The notes under the pieces were generated by a model, which was not told the origin of the DNA, did no database searches, and worked only from the letters and a program-made list of their open reading frames with translations. The position numbers and the translations under genes were made by a program. A DNA stretch of 64,000 bases. It comes from Hoeflea sp038900095. GTDB taxonomy: Bacteria > Pseudomonadota > Alphaproteobacteria > Rhizobiales > Rhizobiaceae. Of the stretch, positions 8,488-15,311 are shown in pieces (position 1 is the stretch's first letter; the number at the start of each line of letters is the position of its first letter). The stretch is taken from assembly GCF_038900095.1 (NCBI RefSeq), contig NZ_JBBMQQ010000006.1, forward strand, positions 62,001-126,000, written 5' to 3'.

Positions 8488-9564
8488 TCAAACCCGTGCG
8501 ATGTGATTGTCCCAGGCGCAATCATGGCTCGAAGCTCCAAACCGACCGGTTTCGCTGGAGCTGACAAAGCCACCCTTCCGGGCCTGGACACCGCATGTGC
8601 CCGGTTTCATGTCGATATCCAGAGCCTTGCCGGTGCGGGTGTCGAGGGTGATCACCACGCCGCTCTTGGGTGATGTGACGGCAAGGGTCACGCCATCATT
8701 GCCGATCGCAACGGAGCCTGCATATTTGCCGAGGGCCGTTGCGACCCGATCTTCGAGCTGGACCGACACCAGCCCCAGATCTTCATGAAGTCTGGCAAGA
8801 ACCGGCACATCGTCGAAGACATCGCCTTCATACTGACCGCCGATCCAGACCTGGCGATTGGCATCCACCGCCATGTGACGCAAGGACAGCCGGTGCAGCC
8901 TGGCAGGCAGGGCATGGGACGAAAGCAAGGTTCCGCTTGCGGTATCGATAAAGGCCACGGACGGCGCCATGGTGGGTAGATTGAGTTTCTGCCGCCCCTG
9001 GTCGGGATGAGTGCGGATGCCGCCATTGGCGACGCACAGTGTCTTGCCGTCCGGCATCAGCACGATTTCATGCGGGCCGACGCCGTGGGTGGCGAATTCC
9101 GAGATCCGCTTGAAGCCATCTGTGACATCATAGACGCCGATGACGCCGTCGCCTGTTTCAAAGGCATTCTCGGCCGCATAAAGCAGACGTCCGTCAGCGG
9201 AGAAGACGCCATGGCCATAGAAGTGCCGGTCAGCAGGCGTGTGAAACAGCAAGGGCTCGGCAGCCATGCCGCGATGAAGGGCTACCGCAAAGTTGCCGGG
9301 GCGGCGGGCAAAGGCGACAAGCCATTCGACCCGAGGGTTTGCAGCAAAGCCATGCCCCCGGCCGGGCAGCGGATGGGATGAAACGACTGCCGCCTTTTCA
9401 TCCAGGATGGCAACGCCATAGGCGCCCTGCGGATCCCTGTAGGCAGCAGCAAAGAGCACATCGGAAGCGAGCAGCTTTTCGGCGCCGGCAGGTGCGAGAC
9501 TGGCCAGCCAGGCGAGGCCGGCTCCGGCCAGAAACTTGCGTCTTTCAAGAACGACAGGTTTCAA
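8488..9564 (-). CDS. DUF1513 family periplasmic beta-propeller-like protein
   Basis: A 358-residue exported protein. The N-terminus ERRKFLAGAGLAWLASLAPAGA is a twin-arginine-like or strongly basic signal peptide, and GVGPHEIVLMPDGKTLCVANGG and GHGVFSADGRLLYAAEN are typical of DUF1513 propeller-like repeats. The biochemical role is unknown; the family is commonly found downstream of imelysin and di-haem oxidoreductase genes, as here. It appears to start at TTG 9564, overlapping the imelysin stop in a TTGA arrangement. No ATG fits, so translation probably depends on coupling. It is the last gene of the three-gene set. Confidence 0.82.
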   Translation of the reverse strand: MKPVVLERRKFLAGAGLAWLASLAPAGAEKLLASDVLFAAAYRDPQGAYGVAILDEKAAVVSSHPLPGRGHGFAANPRVEWLVAFARRPGNFAVALHRGMAAEPLLFHTPADRHFYGHGVFSADGRLLYAAENAFETGDGVIGVYDVTDGFKRISEFATHGVGPHEIVLMPDGKTLCVANGGIRTHPDQGRQKLNLPTMAPSVAFIDTASGTLLSSHALPARLHRLSLRHMAVDANRQVWIGGQYEGDVFDDVPVLARLHEDLGLVSVQLEDRVATALGKYAGSVAIGNDGVTLAVTSPKSGVVITLDTRTGKALDIDMKPGTCGVQARKGGFVSSSETGRFGASSHDCAWDNHIARV

Positions 9565-10649
9565 TCGCCATCCCCGAACGAAAAACCGACCGCAAGGCCG
9601 CCCGCCTGGGCAAACTCCTGATCGAGGCGGCCGACAATGATCTTGATGGCATAATCCAGATAGAGCAGTTTTTCCCGCGTTTCCCGGTCGGCCAGAAGAT
9701 CACCCACCGGCGCCTCGAGGCTCTCGGCGGTGCGGATGGCCTGACGGAACTCAAAGCGGATGGTGTCGGCAAGCCGGGGAGCGCTGTCTTTCGAGACGAC
9801 TTCGATGCCGCTTTCGTTGAAAAGCGCCTGGAGGCCTTCCAGGTCGGCGCGGATCGACGGCACTGTCATGCCGGAGCGCCAGAAGAGGGCTGATTTCGGC
9901 CGGTCGTGGTCAGGATTCTCCTTGTCGAGAAAGGCGTTCACGCGAGTGTCGCGAATGGCTTCTAGTCCGTGGATCATTTGACCCAACAGCAGGTTCAATG
10001 CCTCCCGATCGGTCCTGAAAAGCGGATTTCCGGCTGCGGGTTTGAGAAACGCCTGCACGAGACCGGTTTCGTCGCCCCATCCGGCGATGATCTCGTCCGA
10101 CAGATTGACAAGATTGGTTGCCGCGGCCAGCGCAAAGGCACAGCGGTGACTTGCCTGAGACTGCGCAAGCGCATCGCTGCCGCTGCCAAAGAGGATGAAC
10201 TCGAGCGCGCCCAGCCCCTGCATGGCAACACTCTGGCCTGCGAGCGTGTCGACCCCGGTGACGGCCTCCATGCTTGAGGCGATGGCCGCCTGAACCTGCT
10301 TCCTGCCGGTGCCCTTGCGGTCCGGGAAAAACAGGATGCGCTCGAGCCTGTTTTCGGACATGACCGGGCCGAGCCGCAGCCATTCCATCCGCGACCAGCT
10401 TTCCACCACCGTGCGAAAGGCGGATCGCGCGGTTGCCAGCTTCTCGCCCGACGGGCTGGCGCAAAGTGCTGCGACGGAGGCTTGCAGGCCGCTTGCCGCA
10501 GTATTGACCTGAGCATAACCGGGGCGGATGTAATCGACCAGCATGCGCTCCAGCACCGGCCCGATTGGTGGACGCGCATCGTCCTGATCAGCCCGGGCGA
10601 TGCCGGCGCCGATCATCAGCGCCACGAGACAGATCAGCAGACGGTTCAT
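9561..10649 (-). CDS. Imelysin family protein (first copy, variant GxHxxE motif)
   Basis: A 362-residue exported protein with a signal peptide (MMNRLLICLVALMIGAGIARA). Imelysins are periplasmic or surface all-alpha proteins of iron-regulated loci (IrpA, EfeO M75-type). The family GxHxxE motif is represented by GLGALEFILFG: the histidine is replaced by glycine (codon complement of 10209-10211), so metal binding at that site is questionable. The ATG at 10649 overlaps the stop of the di-haem oxidoreductase gene (TGATG) and the gene overlaps DUF1513 downstream, giving a tightly coupled trio. It differs clearly from the second imelysin at 13.2-14.5 kb. Confidence 0.85.
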   Translation of the reverse strand: MNRLLICLVALMIGAGIARADQDDARPPIGPVLERMLVDYIRPGYAQVNTAASGLQASVAALCASPSGEKLATARSAFRTVVESWSRMEWLRLGPVMSENRLERILFFPDRKGTGRKQVQAAIASSMEAVTGVDTLAGQSVAMQGLGALEFILFGSGSDALAQSQASHRCAFALAAATNLVNLSDEIIAGWGDETGLVQAFLKPAAGNPLFRTDREALNLLLGQMIHGLEAIRDTRVNAFLDKENPDHDRPKSALFWRSGMTVPSIRADLEGLQALFNESGIEVVSKDSAPRLADTIRFEFRQAIRTAESLEAPVGDLLADRETREKLLYLDYAIKIIVGRLDQEFAQAGGLAVGFSFGDGD

Positions 10650-12181
10650 CACAGGCTTTCCAGAAATTTCAGAAGATTGTCCCGGTCCGATTTTTCCAGC
10701 CCGGAGAACCCGTCACGGGCGTTTTCGGCCTCGCCGCCATGCCACAAGATCGCTTCGGTCAGATTGCGCGCGCGCCCGTCGTGGAGAAAGAACGTGTGGC
10801 CGTTGACGATTTTGGTCAGACCGATGCCCCAGAGCGGCGGGGTCCGCCATTCCTGCCCACTGGCAGAACCGACCTGCTGTCCGTCCGCCAGACCTTCGCC
10901 CATATCGTGCAGCAGGAAATCGGAATAGGGCCAGATCAACTGGAACCGGTGCTCTTTGGTCGCCGCCTTGCGCGATGTCACGTATTTCGGAACATGGCAG
11001 GCGGTGCAACCGAGATCGTAAAACGTCTGCTTGCCTGCCAATACAGCGGCATCGTCAACCAGTCGCCGAGCCGGAACCGCGAGATTCTGCGAATAGAACG
11101 TGACCAGCTCCAGCACCGGATCGGGGGCCTCGGTATCCCCGAGATCAGCCTGGACACCGGTGGGCAGCACCAGGCATTCGGCCTGGCTTGCCGTGCAATC
11201 GCCATGGGCTGCCGGAGCATCGGGCGTGGAAATACCGATGTCTCCGGAAAACGCGCCAGACGTCTGCTGGCGCACGGTTGCGTTCTGGGCCTTCCAGCCA
11301 AAACGCCCGATGGCGAGCTTGCCGGTTGCGGGATCGCGGGCCATCGCAACGCGCCCGGACACGCCGTCGCCGTCCTTGTCGTCGGGGTCGGCGTTGGCAA
11401 GAATATCGGCCGGGTGAATGGCTTCGATCAGCCCCATACCGGTCATCGGCGGCGTCATCCGCGGCGACAGGGTGGTTGACGGATCGAGCGGGCCGTAGCC
11501 CAGATCCGCAACGCTGTAACCTGGCTTGCGCAGGGAGACGACCGAACCGTCGGCGAGCTCGACCGGTTGCTCCTGGTACTCGATCACCATCCGGCCCTCG
11601 GCCTTGAGCCCCGGCACCGCCAGATCCTGGAGCTGGCCGCCATAGACCGGATCAGGCAGGGAGGCGACGAGATAATCCTCGAGCGCCTGGCGCTCTGCAT
11701 CGGTTCTGGCCGGCCGGGCAAGCCGCAGGAACATCGACGTCGCATCCGCCGCACCTTCGGGCGGATGACCGCGGCCATCCTTGATGTGGCAGCTCTGGCA
11801 GGCCCGGGCATTGAAGAGCGGGCCAAGCCCGTCGGACGCCAGCGTCGAGGAAGGCGAGGATACCCAGAGCTTGCGGAACAGGGCGTTTCCGAGCTTGAAG
11901 GTCTCCTCCTGCTTAAATGTCAGATTGGCGTTGAAGTGCGACAACGCATCACGATTGACCAGCTTGGTGGACGTGCCGGCTCCGCCCTGCATGCGCTCGA
12001 ATTTCTCCGCCGCCGCAAATGAAGTCGCCGGACGGACTATCCGTTCGACGCGTGCGCGATCTCTTGCGCTCAGGTCATCACGGGTGTGCGGCAGCGCCGA
12101 CAGATCGCCTGCAGATACCGGCGCCAGCAAAGCCAGCGCGACTCCGGCTGCGACGCAGCCTTGAAGGATAAAACGGGACAT
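10649..12181 (-). CDS. Di-haem oxidoreductase family protein (DUF1111/DHOR-type, cytochrome c peroxidase-like)
   Basis: A 510-residue periplasmic c-type cytochrome. The signal peptide MSRFILQGCVAAGVALALLAPVSA is followed by two haem-binding CxxCH sites: ACQSCH in the N-terminal half and GCTACH in the C-terminal third. The family (often labelled thiol oxidoreductase or putative peroxidase) is related to MauG/CcpA di-haem enzymes; substrate unknown. I chose ATG 12181 because AAAGGGGTGCGC precedes it and it places the signal peptide at the N-terminus; an upstream frame extension to 12262 lacks such support. It is first of three overlapping genes with imelysin and DUF1513, suggesting that the three products meet in the periplasm. 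Confidence 0.88.
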   Translation of the reverse strand: MSRFILQGCVAAGVALALLAPVSAGDLSALPHTRDDLSARDRARVERIVRPATSFAAAEKFERMQGGAGTSTKLVNRDALSHFNANLTFKQEETFKLGNALFRKLWVSSPSSTLASDGLGPLFNARACQSCHIKDGRGHPPEGAADATSMFLRLARPARTDAERQALEDYLVASLPDPVYGGQLQDLAVPGLKAEGRMVIEYQEQPVELADGSVVSLRKPGYSVADLGYGPLDPSTTLSPRMTPPMTGMGLIEAIHPADILANADPDDKDGDGVSGRVAMARDPATGKLAIGRFGWKAQNATVRQQTSGAFSGDIGISTPDAPAAHGDCTASQAECLVLPTGVQADLGDTEAPDPVLELVTFYSQNLAVPARRLVDDAAVLAGKQTFYDLGCTACHVPKYVTSRKAATKEHRFQLIWPYSDFLLHDMGEGLADGQQVGSASGQEWRTPPLWGIGLTKIVNGHTFFLHDGRARNLTEAILWHGGEAENARDGFSGLEKSDRDNLLKFLESL

Positions 12182-12332
12182 GCGCACCCCTTTTGAACCG
12201 GAGGTACGTAATGAAAAGGTATCGGTCATACAGTGCCGCACAAAATTTGGATTAGCCGACACTTAAACTCGTGTTCCGCGATCATGTTCGAAACCGGCAT
12301 TGGCCAGCAAATGGCCCATGCATTGATGAAAG

Positions 12333-12815
12333 TTACGCTTCGTCAGCAGGTGATGCGTTCAGCTGACCGTATTTCTGTTCGCCCAGACGGGAAAGAAGTT
12401 CGAGCTGGGTTTCAAGAAAATCAATGTGCCCTTCTTCGTCGGCAATCAGGGACTCGAACAGGTTCTTGCTGACATAGTCGCCCTCCTGCTCGCAGATATC
12501 CCGCGACTTGGTGTAGGCTTTCCAGGCATCCTGTTCGCCAGCCAGGTCACACTCGAGCACTTCCTTGATGTTCTGGCCGATCCTGAGGGGGGCCACGGTC
12601 TGGAGATTGGGAAAGCCGCTGAGAAAGATGATGCGCTCGATAATCTTGTCGGCGTGCTGCATTTCCTCAATGCTCTCCGCACGCTCCTTGGCAGCCAGCT
12701 TCGCGTAGCCCCAATCCTCAAGCAGCCGGTAGTGCAACCAGTACTGATTGACCGCTCCGAGCTCGAGAAACAGCGCCTCATTGAGGCATTCGACGACTTT
12801 CTTGCTCTTTTTCAT
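12333..12815 (-). CDS. bfr: Bacterioferritin
   Basis: A haem-containing 24-mer iron store that oxidises Fe(II) and keeps a ferric mineral core. The 160-residue protein keeps the ferroxidase ligands at E. coli numbering (Glu18, Glu51, His54, Glu94, Glu127, His130) and the haem ligand Met52, all visible. The ATG at 12815 lies 63 bases downstream of the bfd stop. Bfr and Bfd form a pair, with Bfd donating electrons to release iron. The imelysin and cysteine-rich genes upstream on the same strand suggest a common iron-responsive transcript. No separate promoter is obvious in the 63-base gap. Confidence 0.97.
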   Translation of the reverse strand: MKKSKKVVECLNEALFLELGAVNQYWLHYRLLEDWGYAKLAAKERAESIEEMQHADKIIERIIFLSGFPNLQTVAPLRIGQNIKEVLECDLAGEQDAWKAYTKSRDICEQEGDYVSKNLFESLIADEEGHIDFLETQLELLSRLGEQKYGQLNASPADEA

Positions 12816-12878
12816 GACCCGCCAACTTTTCCGTAAATCACGCGCTCAACACGTCACACCATTAGACCACTGATGGGG

Positions 12879-13184
12879 TCAGACTGCAACTTTCAACCGG
12901 GCTCTTTTTTTGGCATTTTCGATGCGAACCCGCTGATCCGCAATGCGGTTCAGCAGATCGACGACCTTCGGCGCCGGACTCTGCATCAACTCATGGTAGC
13001 GCTCGGTTGTCTCCACGATAATATCAATCACCCCGGGAAAACAACCGCAGCATTTGCCACGGGCGCTCACGGCCTGGAACACCTTTCCCGGAGTGATCAA
13101 TTGCCATTGGTCCTCATTGAGAAAATCGATGACGACCTGCTCGATGTCTTTCCGGGAAACGATATTGCAGCTGCAAACGATCAT
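12879..13184 (-). CDS. bfd: Bacterioferritin-associated ferredoxin (Bfd-like, extended)
   Basis: A 101-residue [2Fe-2S] protein of the Bfd family. The cluster ligands fit CxC-CxxC: Cys4 and Cys6 at the N-terminus, Cys45 and Cys48 in GKCCGCFPG. E. coli Bfd has 64 residues; here a basic, helical tail of about 35 residues (ending AKKRARLKVAV) is added. Bfd binds bacterioferritin and passes electrons to reduce and mobilise core iron. The gene starts 12 bases after the imelysin stop and is followed by bfr. Role is from family knowledge; the tail has no known function that I can name. Confidence 0.9.
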   Translation of the reverse strand: MIVCSCNIVSRKDIEQVVIDFLNEDQWQLITPGKVFQAVSARGKCCGCFPGVIDIIVETTERYHELMQSPAPKVVDLLNRIADQRVRIENAKKRARLKVAV

Positions 13185-13196
13185 GGCGCATGGCTC

Positions 13197-14471
13197 TCAC
13201 TGAAAAATGGCGTCAGGGCTGTCGAGGCTGTCAGACCCTTCCAACTCGATCGTGCCAAGCTCGAGTGCCGCGATGGCGCGCTCGATCGACCGGGTCTGCG
13301 TGATCAGGCCGTCAATCGCCGCCTGCACCGTCGCATTGCCCTCGTCATTGCCGACGGCAATCATCTGGTCATAGGCCTCGACCGTCTCGGCGCGCTCGAC
13401 CATCGCTTCCATGGCCGCGATGGTTGCATCAAGATCGTCGGAAAGTTCCTGCGCGATGGCAGGGTCTTTTGCAGCCAGAAGATCGGCGAGTGACGGTCCG
13501 GTCATTTCGGATCCATTCGGCCTTGTGTAAACCCCGGTATATGCCGTGCGGATACCGACAGCATCGTAGCGGTGCGAATTGTGGGTGTTGTCGGAGAAGC
13601 AATCATGCTCCTCCTCCGGATCGCCGAGCAGCAGGCCCAGCTTCATGCGCTCGCCGGCCAGTTCACCATAAGACAACGATCCCATGCCGGTGAGAATGGT
13701 CGACAAACCGCCGGCGACGCCCGTTTTCTCGAGAGCCAAGCGCGCCGCGCCGCCTGTCTTCCAGTTGGCCGCCATCTCTTCGAGATCCGCTACCAGCAGG
13801 TCGCTTGCAGCGCCGAGATAGTCGCGGCGGCGATCGCAATTGCCGTTGGTGCAATTCTCGAGACTGTAATCGGTGGCTGGCCGGTCACCGGCACCGGGTC
13901 CGTTGCCATTGAGATCCTGTCCCCAGAGCAAGAACTCGATCGCATGGTAACCGGAGGCAACATTGGCTTCGATGCCGCCTGCTTCCTGCAGCGTCTCGGA
14001 AATCAGCGCCGGAGTAATCTTCGTGGCATCGATGGTCTTGCCGTTGATCTCAATCGACGGATTGGCGATGACATTTGCGGTAAAAAGCGAGTTCTCGTCG
14101 CTCTCGGCCCCATAGCTCGCATCGACATAGTCAATCAGGCCCTCGTCCAGCGGCCAGGCATTGACCCGCCCTTCCCAGTCATCGACGATCGCGTTGCCGA
14201 AACGATAGACCTCGGTCTGCTGATAGGGCACACGGGCCGCAAGCCAGGCTGACCTTGCGGCCTGCAAAGTCTCGTCCGTCGGGTTTGCGAGAAACGCCTC
14301 GATCGCGGCATCGAGCGCCTTGGCGGTTGCCAGCGCATCGCCGTATTTCGCTTCAGCCACATCCACATAATGCGCAATCACCGCTTCGGGCGTGACATCG
14401 GCAACGGCGACGCCGGTCATGGCGGTGGAGGCTGCGAGGCCAAGCAAGAATAGATGTGTGTAGCTTTTCAT
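13197..14471 (-). CDS. Imelysin family protein (second copy, canonical GxHxxE)
   Basis: A 424-residue exported imelysin/IrpA-like protein with signal peptide MKSYTHLFLLGLAASTAMTGVAVA. The family motif is intact as GYHAIEFLLWGQD, followed by a glycine-rich loop (NGNGPGAGDRPATD) typical of IrpA-type proteins. Imelysins are periplasmic or outer-surface proteins of iron uptake loci; the exact reaction is unsettled. The ATG at 14471 is preceded by GGGAG; a second ATG at 14492 and a longer upstream frame lack support. The gene sits between the eight-cysteine protein and bfd-bfr, so its transcript probably links periplasmic iron handling to storage. Confidence 0.9.
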   Translation of the reverse strand: MKSYTHLFLLGLAASTAMTGVAVADVTPEAVIAHYVDVAEAKYGDALATAKALDAAIEAFLANPTDETLQAARSAWLAARVPYQQTEVYRFGNAIVDDWEGRVNAWPLDEGLIDYVDASYGAESDENSLFTANVIANPSIEINGKTIDATKITPALISETLQEAGGIEANVASGYHAIEFLLWGQDLNGNGPGAGDRPATDYSLENCTNGNCDRRRDYLGAASDLLVADLEEMAANWKTGGAARLALEKTGVAGGLSTILTGMGSLSYGELAGERMKLGLLLGDPEEEHDCFSDNTHNSHRYDAVGIRTAYTGVYTRPNGSEMTGPSLADLLAAKDPAIAQELSDDLDATIAAMEAMVERAETVEAYDQMIAVGNDEGNATVQAAIDGLITQTRSIERAIAALELGTIELEGSDSLDSPDAIFQ

Positions 14472-14503
14472 GATCTGCGTTACTCCCGGCATTCCATATT
14501 CTT

Positions 14504-15034
14504 TCAGTGAAGAGATCCGCTCGCCCCGGCTCCGCCGAGGGATGATCTCATGTCGATGTCGGCAATCGCGCTCAACGGAATCGGCGCCAACCTCTGGCTG
14601 TGGCCGAGCAGGATTCCCGCATAGGCACTCGCACGCTCGATGACCTCGATACATGCATCCGAACAGGTCAGCAGCCTGGCTGACTGGACCAGAAGATCCT
14701 CGTCGCCATGCTGCGCGCCCGACACCATGCCCAGGACAAGACACTCGTCGCGGCACAAATGGCCAGCGCCCGGCTTGTAGAAGCGCAACGGGCAGGTTGC
14801 GCAGGTGCCGAGCTGGCGAATCAGCGCTGCCATCGCATCAAGCGCTATCTGGCCGTCGACCGTACCCAGCGCCTTGGCATGGGCCGACCATGCGGCGTCC
14901 CAATAGCGCGAATCCGAATGCGCAAGACCGGCAACCCAGTTGCGATATCCGTTGACCACCAGGTTTTCCGGCTGCTGACGGAGATAGGCTGCAGCGGGGC
15001 AGTCTTCGCAATCATCGTGTTTCATTCGCGCCAT
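14504..15034 (-). CDS. Unrecognised cysteine-rich protein (eight Cys in four pairs), first gene of the iron operon
   Basis: I do not recognise this family. From the ATG at 15034 (AGGTCGG upstream) it has 176 residues with cysteines at 9, 12, 78, 81, 94, 98, 124 and 128: two CxxC pairs followed by two CxxxC pairs, the last in LLTCSDACIEV. There is no signal peptide or membrane segment, so it should be cytoplasmic. The pattern suggests bound metal or Fe-S clusters, or redox disulfides; this is inference. It lies 32 bases upstream of imelysin, bfd and bfr and 70 bases downstream of a candidate Irr box. An earlier ATG at 15058 lacks a Shine-Dalgarno. Confidence 0.7.
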   Translation of the reverse strand: MARMKHDDCEDCPAAAYLRQQPENLVVNGYRNWVAGLAHSDSRYWDAAWSAHAKALGTVDGQIALDAMAALIRQLGTCATCPLRFYKPGAGHLCRDECLVLGMVSGAQHGDEDLLVQSARLLTCSDACIEVIERASAYAGILLGHSQRLAPIPLSAIADIDMRSSLGGAGASGSLH

Positions 15035-15103
15035 TTCGCCGACCTGTGTTTTAAACATGAGATTTTGGGTAATGTATTCCGAAAGTGGAGTCAAACCGTA
15101 TAG

Positions 15104-15120
15104 TTTAGAATGAATCCAAA
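15104..15120 (-). promoter_or_regulatory. Candidate Irr control element (ICE)
   Basis: TTTAGAA-TGA-ATCCAAA at 15104-15120 matches the rhizobial Irr consensus TTTAGAA-N3-TTCTAAA at 12 of 14 defined positions. It is 70 bases upstream of the minus-strand eight-cysteine gene that leads to imelysin, bfd and bfr. Irr commonly represses or activates iron storage and haem genes according to haem status in Hyphomicrobiales. Which way it acts here is not visible. Confidence 0.6.
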
Positions 15121-15245
15121 CTGTTACCTGCATCCGGCCCGGCTCAGGTTGAGGCGCCGGAAATGGCTGGTGGTAGCCGGCAGCACAAACGCGCTTGAAA
15201 CAGGCCTGGCAGGCTCACATCTTCAGGATTGGCAGGAGAGCGCGA

Positions 15246-15259
15246 TTGACATCGGTCAA
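15246..15259 (+). promoter_or_regulatory. FNR/FixK/NnrR-type dyad upstream of phaC
   Basis: TTGAC-ATCG-GTCAA is a perfect inverted repeat of the TTG-N8-CAA class. Its centre is about 60 bases from the phaC start at 15312, which would place it at -41.5 of a start site with a short leader of about 18 bases, the class II activator geometry. The same spacing occurs in front of nosR and of the DUF1858 gene in this window. Confidence 0.6.
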
Positions 15260-15311
15260 GGCGCCTGCCCGGCATGATGCTAGGTTTGACGGGAGAGGAT
15301 GATCTGATCTC

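Noticed and set aside
12182..12332. Irr or RirA box in front of the di-haem oxidoreductase gene
   Set aside because: I searched for TTTAGAA/TTCTAAA halves at 3-base spacing and for TGA-N9-TCA; partial halves occur but at wrong spacing.
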